Part shown: piece by piece, positions 7,876 to 17,630 of the stretch | Layout of the letters: the number at the start of each line of letters is the position of its first letter | How positions within the stretch are numbered: position 1 is the stretch's first letter | Assembly (NCBI RefSeq): GCF_028288185.1 | Contig: NZ_JAQBOF010000040.1 | Span: 234,800-298,799, forward strand | Direction: 5' to 3' | From: Mucilaginibacter sp. | GTDB taxonomy: Bacteria; Bacteroidota; Bacteroidia; Sphingobacteriales; Sphingobacteriaceae | DNA length: 64,000 nt | Made by a program: the position numbers and the translations under genes | The notes under the pieces: model-generated | The model's database searches: none | What the model was told of the DNA's origin: nothing | The model's input: the letters and a program-made list of their open reading frames with translations, nothing else

Positions 7876-8847
7876 ATGTTGAGCATCAACGAGATCAAAA
7901 AACCCATTGCTGCTGATATTGATGTTTTTGAGGAGCGTTTTAAAGCCTCCATGCAAAGCTCAGTACCGTTGCTTGACCGTATTACCCATTATATAGTAAA
8001 ACGCAAAGGCAAGCAAATAAGACCCATGTTTGTCTTTTTTTCGGCAAGTATTTGCGGGGGTATTAATGAGTCCACCCATCGTGGCGCGGCTTTGGTCGAG
8101 TTACTGCATACGGCTACCCTGGTGCATGATGATGTGGTTGATAACTCCTACCAACGCCGTGGTTTTTTCTCTATCAACGCTTTATGGAAAAACAAAATAG
8201 CCGTTTTGGTTGGCGATTACCTGCTATCAAAAGGATTATTACTGTCCATTGATAACGGCGATTTTAAGCTACTTAAAATAGTATCAGAAGCGGTAAAGCA
8301 AATGAGCGAGGGCGAGTTGCTGCAAATAGAAAAAGTGCGCCGTATGGATATTGGCGAACCGATTTATTATGATGTTATCCGCCAAAAAACAGCATCATTG
8401 ATAGCTGCTTGTTGCGCTTGCGGCGCGGCATCTGCCGGGGCTGACGAGGAAACTATTGAGAAAATGCGCCTGTTTGGCGAGAAGATAGGCATAGCTTTCC
8501 AAATCAAAGATGATATGTTTGATTTTGGCACAGATGATGTAGGTAAGCCATTAGGCATAGATATTAAAGAAAAGAAAGTTACCCTGCCGTTGATCTATGC
8601 ATTAAATAATTGCGATGCTGCGGATAAAAAGAAAATGATCAACCTGGTGAAGAATCATAATGACGAGCCGGAAAAGATCACCGCCATTATTAACTTTGTA
8701 AACCAAACCGGAGGGCTACAGTATGCCGAAACCCAGATGCAAAAGTACCGGGATGAAGCCTTTGAAATATTAAACACCCTCCCCGAGTGCGATGCGCGTA
8801 CAGGGCTTGCACAATTAGTGAGTTTTACAACAGAAAGAGATAGATAG
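7876..8847 (+). CDS. ispB: trans-polyprenyl diphosphate synthase (octaprenyl-type)
   Basis: A 323-residue polyprenyl synthetase that extends farnesyl diphosphate with isopentenyl diphosphate, supplying the side chain for menaquinone. Both aspartate-rich motifs are present: first DDVVD in LVHDDVVDNSYQRRG, second DDMFD in FQIKDDMFDFG, along with KRKGKQIRPMFVF near the start. Length is normal for long-chain synthases; the exact product length cannot be read from sequence. The next gene starts on the last base of its stop codon, so the two are coupled. Confidence 0.93.
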   Translation: MLSINEIKKPIAADIDVFEERFKASMQSSVPLLDRITHYIVKRKGKQIRPMFVFFSASICGGINESTHRGAALVELLHTATLVHDDVVDNSYQRRGFFSINALWKNKIAVLVGDYLLSKGLLLSIDNGDFKLLKIVSEAVKQMSEGELLQIEKVRRMDIGEPIYYDVIRQKTASLIAACCACGAASAGADEETIEKMRLFGEKIGIAFQIKDDMFDFGTDDVGKPLGIDIKEKKVTLPLIYALNNCDAADKKKMINLVKNHNDEPEKITAIINFVNQTGGLQYAETQMQKYRDEAFEILNTLPECDARTGLAQLVSFTTERDR

Positions 8848-9893
8848 TGGCAAACGAACTTTTATTTATTGCAGGTTTTTTAGTTTTCATTTTTATAATG
8901 ATGGCTATGGATCTGGGCCTTTTTGGCAAATCTGATAAACCGGTTAGCCTTAAACAAGCTGGCTTTATGAGCGCGGTTTGGGTTGCCTTTGCATTAGGAT
9001 TTTATGTGCTGATTTTGAACTATGGCGATTTACTGCACCACATTGACAGCTTTGCCGCGTTACAAAATATCAACACCGAAAATTTCCATAATTTAAAACT
9101 AAACGCAAATGATTTTGCGGGTAGCCTGGCGCTATACCGTAAAAATTTGGGACTTGAGTTTATTACCGGCTATGTGGTAGAGTATGCGCTATCTGTAGAT
9201 AATATTTTTGTGATGGTACTGATCTTTACGGCCTTCGCGGTTAATCCAAGACATTACCATAAGGTGTTACTATGGGGGATAATTGGCGCGGTGGTAATGC
9301 GTTTCCTGTTCATATTTGTGGGTGCTGCTTTAATTGAGGAGTTCCATTGGATACTGTACCTGTTTGGTGCGTTCCTGGTATATACCGGTGTTACCATGTT
9401 TATTAACCGCAATCAGGAAGAAAACATAGATCCCGAGAACCATAAAGTGGTTAAGCTGGCATCAAAATATTTTTCTGTTCACCCTAAGTTTGAGGGTAAT
9501 AAGTTCTTTGTTAAGATCGATAAGAAAAAACTGATCACCCCGCTATTTTTAGTGCTGCTGATCATTGAAGTTACCGATTTGGTTTTCGCTGTCGATTCTA
9601 TCCCGGCTATATTCTCAGTAACTAAAGATCCATACATTGTGTTCTTCTCTAACATATTTGCCATAATGGGCCTGCGTTCCATGTTCTTTTTACTGGTGAA
9701 TATCATTGATAAGTTCCATTACCTTAAAGTTGGATTGGCTGTATTGCTGACCTTCATCGGCTTAAAAATGCTGGCTGCCAATTATGTGGATAAGATAGGG
9801 CTTACCACCAGCAGGTCGCTATTGGTTATTTTGGGTATATTGGTGATAAGTGTTGTAGCATCGCTAATTTTCCCAAAAAAGAAAGAAACATAA
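8847..9893 (+). CDS. TerC/Alx family integral membrane protein
   Basis: A 348-residue membrane protein of the TerC family, which is linked to tellurite resistance and manganese or calcium export. About nine helices; the family signatures EYALSVDNIFVMVLIF and EVTDLVFAVDSIPAIF carry the paired membrane Asp/Glu residues thought to bind metal. It starts with GTG, overlapping by one base the TAG of the upstream prenyl synthase. A hydrophilic insert follows the second helix (about residues 65-95). The tight coupling leaves no room for a yybP-ykoY-type riboswitch. Substrate not determined. Confidence 0.92.
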   Translation: MANELLFIAGFLVFIFIMMAMDLGLFGKSDKPVSLKQAGFMSAVWVAFALGFYVLILNYGDLLHHIDSFAALQNINTENFHNLKLNANDFAGSLALYRKNLGLEFITGYVVEYALSVDNIFVMVLIFTAFAVNPRHYHKVLLWGIIGAVVMRFLFIFVGAALIEEFHWILYLFGAFLVYTGVTMFINRNQEENIDPENHKVVKLASKYFSVHPKFEGNKFFVKIDKKKLITPLFLVLLIIEVTDLVFAVDSIPAIFSVTKDPYIVFFSNIFAIMGLRSMFFLLVNIIDKFHYLKVGLAVLLTFIGLKMLAANYVDKIGLTTSRSLLVILGILVISVVASLIFPKKKET

Positions 9894-9903
9894 CAATATC
9901 ATT

Positions 9904-10386
9904 ATGGAAGAGAACAATAAAACTGCTGTTCCGTCATTGTTTGAATGGGCCGGAGGTATGCCCGCTTTCGAAAACTTGTTTGATAAATTTTACGATCAGG
10001 TATTAGCCGATGATATCCTGGAGCCGGTATTTAAGCATATGTCGGCACAACACCGGCAGCATGTGGCACATTTTGTGGCCGAGGTTTTGGGCGGACCTAA
10101 ATTATACAGCGAATCTGAAGGCAGCCATTTCCAAATGATACAAAAGCACGTGGCAAAGCACTTAACCCAGCAACACCGCAAACGCTGGATGGAGTTGTTA
10201 CTTGAAACTGCTGATGAACTTGAATTGCCCGATGACCCTGAATTCCGCTCGGCGTTTATGGCTTATTTAGAATGGGGAACGCGTATAGCTGTTTTAAACT
10301 CAAATTTGGATAGCGTTGACGAGGACCCCGACATGCCCATGCCAAAATGGGGCTGGGGTGTACCCGGTGGCCCTTATATTGGTTAA
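9904..10386 (+). CDS. group II truncated haemoglobin
   Basis: A 160-residue globin with the group II pattern: LFEWAGGMPAFENLFDKFYDQV, then FKHM, and a conserved RKRW thirteen residues after the presumed proximal haem ligand H82 (QKHVAKHL). The C-terminal tail PMPKWGWGVPGGPY is characteristic of a Bacteroidota branch. Such globins bind O2 or NO and may protect against nitrosative or peroxide stress. It follows terC by ten bases and may share its transcript. The tail extends the protein beyond the usual 130 or so residues. Confidence 0.92.
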   Translation: MEENNKTAVPSLFEWAGGMPAFENLFDKFYDQVLADDILEPVFKHMSAQHRQHVAHFVAEVLGGPKLYSESEGSHFQMIQKHVAKHLTQQHRKRWMELLLETADELELPDDPEFRSAFMAYLEWGTRIAVLNSNLDSVDEDPDMPMPKWGWGVPGGPYIG

Positions 10387-10403
10387 AAATATTAACTTCG
10401 TAA

Positions 10404-11195
10404 ATGCAGTCGTTAGATCTTAGTCTTTTTAAACTCACACCGCTTGGTGTGTTGGATATACTACTGGTAGCGTTTATTATTTACCAGCTTTATAACCTGG
10501 TGCGCGGTACTATAGCGGTTAATATCCTGTTAGGTATGGGCCTGATTTGTGTGCTTTACCTGGTAGTAAAGCTGCTGCACATGCAATTACTTACTGATAT
10601 ACTGGGCTATTTTAAGGATTTCGGGGTAATTATTATAGTAGTAGTATTTAAGCAGGAAATACGGCGGTTTTTATTGCTTGTTGGCAAGAATGCATCGCTA
10701 CAAAGAAATAAGGCCTGGTGGCTTTACTTTTTTGGCCGTGCTAAAGACGAGAAAAACAACTATGCCCGTATTAAACCCATAATAGATGCCTGTAAAATAC
10801 TAAAGCAAACCCGCACCGGCGCGCTCATTGTTTTTGCAAAATATTATGATGAACAATTTTATCAAAACAGCTGTGAGGTACTGGATGCCAAAATATCAAA
10901 ACGATTATTGGAAAGCATATTCCAAAAAACAAGCCCGCTGCATGATGGCGCGGTGGTAATAGCAGAGAACAAAATAAAATCCGCCAGTTGCATTTTGCCT
11001 TTGACTGATAAGGTTGACTTGCCCGCGCAGTTTGGATTGCGCCACCGGGCCGGTATTGGCGTTACCGAGGCTAATGAGGCTAGTGCAATCATCATATCCG
11101 AAGAAACCGGCGAGATATCATATGCCAAACAGGGCCGCGTAAAAATGAATATCAGCTTTGCTGAATTAGAAAAACTGCTGAATAAGGATTTTTAA
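10404..11195 (+). CDS. cdaA: diadenylate cyclase CdaA (c-di-AMP synthase)
   Basis: A 263-residue membrane-anchored diadenylate cyclase. Three hydrophobic N-terminal helices are followed by the DAC domain with the DGA motif in PLHDGAVVIAEN and the RHR motif in FGLRHRAGIG. It makes the second messenger c-di-AMP from two ATP, which governs potassium and osmolyte balance and envelope stability. It lies 17 bases after the globin gene. No CdaR or GlmM partner lies next to it, unlike in Firmicutes. Confidence 0.93.
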   Translation: MQSLDLSLFKLTPLGVLDILLVAFIIYQLYNLVRGTIAVNILLGMGLICVLYLVVKLLHMQLLTDILGYFKDFGVIIIVVVFKQEIRRFLLLVGKNASLQRNKAWWLYFFGRAKDEKNNYARIKPIIDACKILKQTRTGALIVFAKYYDEQFYQNSCEVLDAKISKRLLESIFQKTSPLHDGAVVIAENKIKSASCILPLTDKVDLPAQFGLRHRAGIGVTEANEASAIIISEETGEISYAKQGRVKMNISFAELEKLLNKDF

Positions 11196-11213
11196 CCCAG
11201 GAAGTGTCACCAA

Positions 11214-12233
11214 TTAATTAGAATAATTTACCCGGCCAATAAATCGCTCCGCCTCATCAACACACAATATAATTTGTGTGGCATAGATAGACTTTCTATA
11301 AAGGCGCTCTATCAATACCGGGTTGTTGAAGGTAATTAACACATTAACGCTGCCTTTCATAATACCGCCCTTAAAGCAATTTTCGCCCGGCTCATAGCTG
11401 TCCCTTATCTTTTCAACTGATGCTATATCAGTCTTATTTATTAATGCCCGCCATCTTAACCCGGTGCGTAATAATAATTGGTCCTGGGTAATTATTACCG
11501 GGCTTTTAACGATAGCCGAAAAATCGCCAATAATAAATATAATACTATAAATACTAAGCACGGTAAGTATAACCGCGGCTATGTTGCTATAATGCATCAG
11601 GAATAAATGGAATGCTACCACCTCTATCACGCAAACCGCCAGGATCACACCGAACAAAGCTGCGTAACCTGATTCTTTATAGATACTGAAAGACCTAACA
11701 TCTGCCGAAAATGGCTTTTGTTTTCTCCACCAAAACAACCCGAAGTATAAAATCGTCAGCTCGGTTGATAAAAACTTAACTACCGGGTTGGTGCCCAAAA
11801 CTTCGGTCATGCTTTTATTGAAGTTGAAGGCTGTATCCGTAAACCCGGCTTGTAGCCTGTTAAAAGCTGCGCGTATCTTCCTGACCTGTGTGATGCCATA
11901 AATAACTACACCCAACTCCAGGCAAACAGTAAGTTTTCTTAACTGGACGATGTAATGCCGCTGATGCGCGGGCAATATCAGATAAGCTACACCGCAGCAA
12001 CAGGTAAAAACAAAAACCAGCCGCCATTTTTTGAGCTTGTTTGGGCGGATAACCAAAAAGTAATAGATCACCGGGAAAGTTATGGTAATATCTATTAAAA
12101 ACGCGGTTGCAGTCAGATCCCTTTTTATTGGCGCTACATTGTGTAATAAAACAAGCCCTATTGTTAAAATTGCTAACGCGATAAATGCGGCGTAAATGTA
12201 GTTTTTAGGGATGGACAGGCGCGGTAATGTCAT
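11214..12233 (-). CDS. unknown integral membrane protein with C-terminal PH-like domain
   Basis: A 339-residue protein I do not recognise. The N-terminal half has four or five hydrophobic helices, a second pair lies at about 195-245, and the last 100 residues form a soluble beta-rich region (VIITQDQLLLRTGLRWRALI, then IASVEKI) reminiscent of the bacterial PH-like domains fused to membrane segments. It converges with cdaA, leaving an 18-bp gap without a clear terminator. It is probably a Bacteroidota-specific protein; no function is offered. Confidence 0.75.
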   Translation of the reverse strand: MTLPRLSIPKNYIYAAFIALAILTIGLVLLHNVAPIKRDLTATAFLIDITITFPVIYYFLVIRPNKLKKWRLVFVFTCCCGVAYLILPAHQRHYIVQLRKLTVCLELGVVIYGITQVRKIRAAFNRLQAGFTDTAFNFNKSMTEVLGTNPVVKFLSTELTILYFGLFWWRKQKPFSADVRSFSIYKESGYAALFGVILAVCVIEVVAFHLFLMHYSNIAAVILTVLSIYSIIFIIGDFSAIVKSPVIITQDQLLLRTGLRWRALINKTDIASVEKIRDSYEPGENCFKGGIMKGSVNVLITFNNPVLIERLYRKSIYATQIILCVDEAERFIGRVNYSN

Positions 12234-12462
12234 GGCATATTGCAGGCTGAGTTTGCCTGCAGGTAAAGATAAGGATTAATTATTGGCCGCGCCAGTGTGC
12301 TTTTGTAGATTGTAGTGTGCTAATCGCAGGTTGGCTAATTGAACGTGTCGTAGCACTCATGACCGCTGGGCCTATGTTTCTTTTTCCTTAGAGTAGCTGT
12401 TACGCAACTAATAGTAAAACAGCCACTCAAGACAAAAGTACCTGACCTTAGCGGCCAAGAGC

Positions 12463-12489
12463 GTCAAGCGGCTACGTTCGCAATGACAT
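12463..12489. repeat. degenerate copy of the GTCATTGCGA intergenic repeat
   Basis: On the minus strand this reads GTCATTGCGAACGTAGC followed by GCTTGACGC, a decayed relative of the GTCATTGCGAGG arms seen at 32284 and 44214. The rest of the gap between 12234 and 12530 shows nothing recognisable. Confidence 0.4.
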
Positions 12490-12530
12490 TGTAGAGAATG
12501 CAATCCAGTAAACTGCCTATAGGCACAATG

Positions 12531-13937
12531 CTACACCCCCTTAACATAACCAGTCCCATACGGATAACGTTGTGGCCTTGAAAGTAGCTTGTTCGCTTCG
12601 GCATTATTTTTAAACTTTTCTGTTTTTGGGTCCCAGTATAGTTTGCCGGGAACTTTCATGGATATATGCGCGAGCAGGCAGGCGCTGCATGATCTGTGGG
12701 CCACTTCAACCGGACTAATAGTAGGCTTTTTACTTTCAATACAATCAAGCCAGTTGCCATGTTGTTCATGGTCATCGGCATAAAGGTGCACTTCATTAGG
12801 GCCAATTACTGATGTAAGTATTTTGGGGTCGCTAGCGGTAAATGCAGCATTTTTGGCTGTTACCGGGTCAGATGCTGTAACGGCTCCGCCACTTCTGGTA
12901 ACAAATATCCATCCCTCTGTACCTTCAAATTTAATCCCGTTGGGGTTTTTGCTGTTGATGAGCATGTTAACGCCGTTGGCATATTTGGCCTTTACCTCAA
13001 AATCCAAATGCACATCCCATAAACCAGTTTTCGGGAAAACGGCAGATCCCTCAATTTCTATCGGGCCGGTATATTCGGTATTCATTCCCCAATGGGCAAT
13101 ATCAATATGGTGCACCCCCCACCCGGTTATCATGCCTGCTCCAAATTGTTCGCAGCGTAGCCAACCCCCTCTTGAGCCTATATCGGTTGTAGAGTGCGCC
13201 CTGTCGAGCGTATAATACACATACGGGGTTGATCCTAACAACATGTCGTAATTTAAGCCTTCGGGTATAGGCATTTCTGTAGTAATGCCGCCAACTATAT
13301 CAGCCGGAAGGCCAACATTTACGGTATGCAGTTTACCGATCCTGCCGTTGCGCACCAGCTCGCAAGCCTTTTTAAATTGCGGCCATGGATAGTTACCGCG
13401 TTGTTGGCTGCCCAACTGAAAAGTAACGCCCGATTTGCTAACCGCGTTACTCATAGCGCGTCCCTCTTCGATAGTGAGCGAAGTTGGTTTTTGCAGGTAG
13501 ATATGTTTGCCAGCCATAGCGGCCTCAATTGCTGGTTGGGCATGCCAGTGGTCGGGCGTGCTTATTATAACTGCATCTATATCTTTATTAGCCAGTAAGG
13601 TATGGTAATCATCATAAATTTTAACATCGATGTATTTGGTTTTACCCATCTTTTTATCGTACCAACCTTCGATCATTTTTTTGCCGCCCAGCAAGCGATT
13701 GTGATCAACATCGGCCATAGCCATAATGCGTGCCTTATCGTATTTAAAAGTTTCTACAAGATCATGCGTACAAGCTATTCGCCCGCAACCAATCTGGCCT
13801 ATGTTGATCTTATTACTCGGCGCACTTTTACCAAATACCGATGATGGTACAATGGTAGGGAAACCAATTGCCGCGGTTGTTAATGCAGCGGTTTTAACAA
13901 AATCTCTCCTGGTGTAAGCAGTTTTTTTAGTATCCAT
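12531..13937 (-). CDS. Tat-exported Gfo/Idh/MocA family oxidoreductase
   Basis: A 468-residue secreted oxidoreductase. The N-terminus is a twin-arginine signal (YTRRDFVKTAALTTAAIGFP) followed by a Rossmann domain with GQIGCGRIACTHD and the substrate motif HIYLQKPTSLTIEEG, where the Lys of EKP/QKP is catalytic in the family; a C-terminal alpha/beta domain follows. Members oxidise sugars or inositols with a tightly bound NAD(P). The Tat signal implies it folds with cofactor before export. It lies 10 bases downstream of the ThuA-like protein on the same strand, a common Bacteroidota pairing for carbohydrate catabolism. Confidence 0.93.
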   Translation of the reverse strand: MDTKKTAYTRRDFVKTAALTTAAIGFPTIVPSSVFGKSAPSNKINIGQIGCGRIACTHDLVETFKYDKARIMAMADVDHNRLLGGKKMIEGWYDKKMGKTKYIDVKIYDDYHTLLANKDIDAVIISTPDHWHAQPAIEAAMAGKHIYLQKPTSLTIEEGRAMSNAVSKSGVTFQLGSQQRGNYPWPQFKKACELVRNGRIGKLHTVNVGLPADIVGGITTEMPIPEGLNYDMLLGSTPYVYYTLDRAHSTTDIGSRGGWLRCEQFGAGMITGWGVHHIDIAHWGMNTEYTGPIEIEGSAVFPKTGLWDVHLDFEVKAKYANGVNMLINSKNPNGIKFEGTEGWIFVTRSGGAVTASDPVTAKNAAFTASDPKILTSVIGPNEVHLYADDHEQHGNWLDCIESKKPTISPVEVAHRSCSACLLAHISMKVPGKLYWDPKTEKFKNNAEANKLLSRPQRYPYGTGYVKGV

Positions 13938-13947
13938 AGCTATTTAA

Positions 13948-14829
13948 TTATGGTTTAAAATTGGCTTTAGTATAACGTACAGGCGTATTGCGCGAGTCGG
14001 CATAAGCTTTGGTGTAATCTTTGTTTTTTGACTGGCCGGCAATAAATTCAATCCCCTTTAAAATATGATCGGTAAATGCGGGCAGCTGGTAATACTCTTT
14101 GTCATGCCCTAGTGTAGTTATCCATACATTGCCGCCATCGAATGTTTGGTACCACTCGGCGGGAAACAAAGTGCCAAACGACCCGTTAAATTTTTTGATG
14201 TTAACCGAGTCGCGTGGGTTAAGTGTTGAAAGATCGTGCACCATGGTAACTTTAATGCCCGGATAAAACTCTTTGGTAAAATAGCACTCATCGCCTAATT
14301 CGCGTTCGCTAACTAAAGGCAGGCCGGCAACAGTTGGGTGCGATGGGTCAATAACTCTTACCGTATATTTTTGATGGGGCGGATGCCAGGCAAAAGTACC
14401 GCCCAGCATCTGTTTAAACCAGGTCCAGTTACGTTCTGTACCCATTGCTGAGTGTATGCCTATAAAGCCCCCACCCGCTTCCATATAGCGCCTAAAGGCT
14501 AAACGCTGCGCATCGGTGTCAAACACATCGTTGTTGGTGCTGGTAAATATCAGCAGGGTATATTGTTTCAGGTTTTGGTCCGTATAGATAGCCGGATCGT
14601 CAGACACATCAACTTTAAAACTATTTTCATCGCCTAGTTTTTGGATACATTTAACCGAAGCCGCGATATTATCATGTACATAGCCTTTGCCGTTTTTGGT
14701 ATAAACCAACACCTTTATGTTTTTTAATGGCGATGGCTTTGTTTGTGCAAATGCCTTAGCAACAAATACGGCCAATACAAAAAACAGTAAAGCACCAACG
14801 AAACTTCGTTTTAATAATATTGACTTCAT
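13948..14829 (-). CDS. ThuA domain-containing protein (secreted)
   Basis: A 293-residue protein with a signal peptide (cleavage near AFAQ, about residue 29) and a ThuA/type 1 glutamine amidotransferase-like fold: VLVYTKNGKGYVHDNI, GGGFIGIHSAMGTERNW, and NVWITTLGHDKEYY near the end. ThuA proteins act on disaccharides such as trehalose or on glycosides; catalytic details are poorly known. It starts the operon with the downstream Gfo/Idh/MocA oxidoreductase, suggesting that both process the same sugar in the periplasm. Confidence 0.9.
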   Translation of the reverse strand: MKSILLKRSFVGALLFFVLAVFVAKAFAQTKPSPLKNIKVLVYTKNGKGYVHDNIAASVKCIQKLGDENSFKVDVSDDPAIYTDQNLKQYTLLIFTSTNNDVFDTDAQRLAFRRYMEAGGGFIGIHSAMGTERNWTWFKQMLGGTFAWHPPHQKYTVRVIDPSHPTVAGLPLVSERELGDECYFTKEFYPGIKVTMVHDLSTLNPRDSVNIKKFNGSFGTLFPAEWYQTFDGGNVWITTLGHDKEYYQLPAFTDHILKGIEFIAGQSKNKDYTKAYADSRNTPVRYTKANFKP

Positions 14830-14957
14830 AATTGCTATTAGTCTAAAAAGCGTTTAGCAAATGGTTATAATGGAATTAGCAATGTATTAAAAAAATCTGA
14901 GTTTTTTTTTGTAATTTTTTGATGGAAAAATTGTGGCTCCATGGATTTTAATTAATG

Positions 14958-14984
14958 GTCATTCTGAACAGAGTGAAGAATGAC
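14958..14984. repeat. REP-like palindrome, GTCATTCTGAAC family
   Basis: GTCATTCT...AGAATGAC form the ends of a 27-bp imperfect palindrome between the ThuA and M1 peptidase genes. It resembles short intergenic repeats frequent in this group of genomes. Only one copy is seen in the window. Confidence 0.5.
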
Positions 14985-15007
14985 AAAAAAGATTAGTATA
15001 AACAAAA

Positions 15008-15036
15008 AAAGGGGAGGCTAAACAAGCCTCCCCTTT
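15008..15036 (-). terminator. terminator of the M1 aminopeptidase gene
   Basis: A 12-bp perfect stem AAAGGGGAGGCT (15008-15019) and AGCCTCCCCTTT (15025-15036) with a five-base loop, 20 bases past the stop codon on the minus strand, with a run of T on the minus-strand 3' side. Confidence 0.85.
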
Positions 15037-15055
15037 ACAATGCGATATATACTTA

Positions 15056-17545
15056 CTACTTATTTATCTCCTTCACAGCATCTTCAGCAACTTTAGCTGA
15101 TGCGGTATCGCCCATTTTGGTGCGTTGCGCCTGGATGTCGGTTATCATGGCTGCTAATGGCGGGGCTACCCCATATACTTTATATTTTATAGCCGCATCT
15201 TTTATGGCGATTATGCCTTGCTGTGCATATTCGGGTTTGTTAACTTTTCCTGTCATACCGGCAAATTCTCTAACCATATTGAATTTGCCTTGTATGCCGG
15301 CATCAGTAAATTGTTTGTAAACAAAAGGCCATTCTGCATCACCGCCCGCGGTAGCGTAGGTATGGATCAAGGCCAGGGTAAGAGCGCCTTTGTTGTCTTT
15401 TTCAAATGCTTTTGCAAGTGATAACGCCTGAGCAGGGTCCTGTAATGATATAGCCACTAAAGCAGATCCTTGTACAGCATACGATTGGCTTTTCAATGCC
15501 TCTTTAAAAGCGCTCATCATACCGGCTGCTTTTAATTTACCTAATACAGATATAGCGGCAGCGCGTACTAAAGTATTCTCGTCATTTTGTGCTATTGAAA
15601 GCAATATTGGCTGGGCCGGGTTGCGTACATCATCATTAGCCATGTTTAAACCACGTATTGCTTTAATGCGCAAGCCATAATATTTGTCCTTTAAAGCGGC
15701 CAGCATTACTTTGCGTGCACCTTCGCTGCCTTGCTCCGGGGTTGCTTTGTCAATAGCTTCAAAACGATCCATGTATAATGGGGCGTTAAAGTATTGGAAA
15801 ACATATTCGTCTAAAGTCTTACTGTCGCGTTTTTCGGCTAGTAAAACTTTATCGCCGTCAATATTCACCAAGTCAGGTTTTACTGTCGATGCAAAAGTTA
15901 ACGTATCAGCTTTATCATTCATCCAAACATTATGGCGAGTTTTTTTGCCGCCGGCATAAACGTCAATAGCCATTGGTAAAATAAACCCATTGCCATCCTG
16001 CGTTTGTTGCAGGTAAACGGTTTCTGTCTTGGCGGCATCATTCCATTTGTAGCTGATTTTTAGCGTTGGGTTGCCGTGGCCATAATACCATTGGTTAAAG
16101 AACCAGTTCAAATCGCGGCCGCTGGCTTCTTCTAAAGCTAAACGCAGTTGCTGCGCTTCGCCATTTTTAAACGCATGGGTTTTAAGGTAAATACCTAATC
16201 CTTTATAAAATGCATCATAGCCTAAATAGTTACGCAGCATGTTTAATATACGACCGCCTTTTTGGTAGGTAACCGCATCGAACACATCTTCCTTATCATT
16301 ATAGTGAAAGCGTACTAAATCTTTTGTTTTATTGGCTGGATTAGCCAGGTAGTTAAGCATAGCCTGGTAGCTATGCGCGTCTGCTTCATCTTTGCCATAT
16401 TTATGCTCGGCCCACAACATCTCGCTAAAATCAGCGAATGATTCATTTACGGTTAAGTTACTCCAGCTTTCGGTAGTTACATAATCGCCAAACCATTGGT
16501 GAAACAACTCATGTGCTATAGTGCTGCGGCCCTGGTCGTAACCGGCATCTATTAACTCGCGAGGCGTTTCCTGCACGTATTCGCCATGCAGTGTAGCCGA
16601 TGTGTTTTCCATTGCGCCGCTCACATAGTCGCGCACTACAATTTGCGAGTATTTGTACCACGGATAATCAACGCCCAGGGTTTTCGAGTAAAACTCTATC
16701 AACTCTGGTGTCATGCCGAAAATTTGTTTGGCATACGGCGCATACTTAGGCTCTAAATAGTAGCTAACCTCTTTATTGCGCCATTTGTCTTTATAGATCT
16801 TAAAATCGCCTACGGCCATCATAAACAAATATGGCGAGTGCGGCAATTCCATCTTCCAGGTATCGGTGCGGGTACCGTCTGCATTAGGTTTTTGTGATGC
16901 CAGCCGTCCGTTTGATAAGGTAACATATTTTGCCGGTACGGTCATGCTGATCTCGTCAGTAGTTTTTTGTTCAGATCTATCAATAGTAGGGAACCAGCAT
17001 GATGAACTTTCGGTTTCGCCTTGTGTCCAGATCTGGGTTGGCTTATCTTTTTCGGTACCGTCCGGATTTATAAAGTATAAACCCTTAGCATCGTTAATAG
17101 CGGCGCTGCCTTTTACATGCAGCTCGTTAGGTTTCGAGGTGTAATCAATATAAACGGTATAATTTTCATTGTTGTGATATACCTTATCCAGTTGAATAGC
17201 CAAACTCAAGCTATCCTCGTATTTATATTTAAGCGGGATATTTTTACCGTTTTTAACCACGGATATATTTTTAATATCCATGCCTTTAGCGTCAAGCCTT
17301 AGGGTATCGGTTGGATAAAAGTGTGGTTTTAATGTAACCCATTCTTTGCCATACATATAGCGTTTTTTGTAGTCGAAACGTACATCAAGCTTAGTGTGTA
17401 TCAGGTCATTGATACGTGTGGGAGTGGCGCGATATATTTTCATCGCCGGGTTTTGGGCTGTTGGAGCCTGGGCCATTACCGTGCTTAGCGAGGCCGCGGT
17501 AATTACAACACCGGTAAGTAAACCGGTTAATGTGATTTTTTTCAT
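15056..17545 (-). CDS. M1 family zinc aminopeptidase with C-terminal HEAT-like repeats
   Basis: An 829-residue exported metallopeptidase. It has a signal peptide (cleavage near VMAQ), the M1 N-terminal beta domain, the exopeptidase motif GAMEN (in VSGAMENTSATLHG), and zinc site HELFHQ...NESFADF (HExxH-x18-E) near residue 343. After about residue 560 the sequence becomes alpha-helical with HEAT-like repeats (DENTLVRAAAISVLGKLKAA). It removes N-terminal residues from peptides, probably in the periplasm. Single-gene transcript: long gaps on both sides and its own terminator. Confidence 0.94.
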   Translation of the reverse strand: MKKITLTGLLTGVVITAASLSTVMAQAPTAQNPAMKIYRATPTRINDLIHTKLDVRFDYKKRYMYGKEWVTLKPHFYPTDTLRLDAKGMDIKNISVVKNGKNIPLKYKYEDSLSLAIQLDKVYHNNENYTVYIDYTSKPNELHVKGSAAINDAKGLYFINPDGTEKDKPTQIWTQGETESSSCWFPTIDRSEQKTTDEISMTVPAKYVTLSNGRLASQKPNADGTRTDTWKMELPHSPYLFMMAVGDFKIYKDKWRNKEVSYYLEPKYAPYAKQIFGMTPELIEFYSKTLGVDYPWYKYSQIVVRDYVSGAMENTSATLHGEYVQETPRELIDAGYDQGRSTIAHELFHQWFGDYVTTESWSNLTVNESFADFSEMLWAEHKYGKDEADAHSYQAMLNYLANPANKTKDLVRFHYNDKEDVFDAVTYQKGGRILNMLRNYLGYDAFYKGLGIYLKTHAFKNGEAQQLRLALEEASGRDLNWFFNQWYYGHGNPTLKISYKWNDAAKTETVYLQQTQDGNGFILPMAIDVYAGGKKTRHNVWMNDKADTLTFASTVKPDLVNIDGDKVLLAEKRDSKTLDEYVFQYFNAPLYMDRFEAIDKATPEQGSEGARKVMLAALKDKYYGLRIKAIRGLNMANDDVRNPAQPILLSIAQNDENTLVRAAAISVLGKLKAAGMMSAFKEALKSQSYAVQGSALVAISLQDPAQALSLAKAFEKDNKGALTLALIHTYATAGGDAEWPFVYKQFTDAGIQGKFNMVREFAGMTGKVNKPEYAQQGIIAIKDAAIKYKVYGVAPPLAAMITDIQAQRTKMGDTASAKVAEDAVKEINK

Positions 17546-17630
17546 AAAGAATATCAGATCAGTTTGTAGCGAAATTAAGAGTTTTAATTAATATCTAAGA
17601 CTGTGAGATGGGGAAAATGTTACTGTTTTG

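Noticed and set aside
8780..8860. A manganese (yybP-ykoY) riboswitch ahead of the TerC gene.
   Set aside because: The gene starts on the last base of the preceding stop codon, leaving no leader.
12823..13215. Plus-strand open frames opposite the Gfo/Idh/MocA oxidoreductase.
   Set aside because: They are shadows of a clear Tat-exported enzyme on the other strand.
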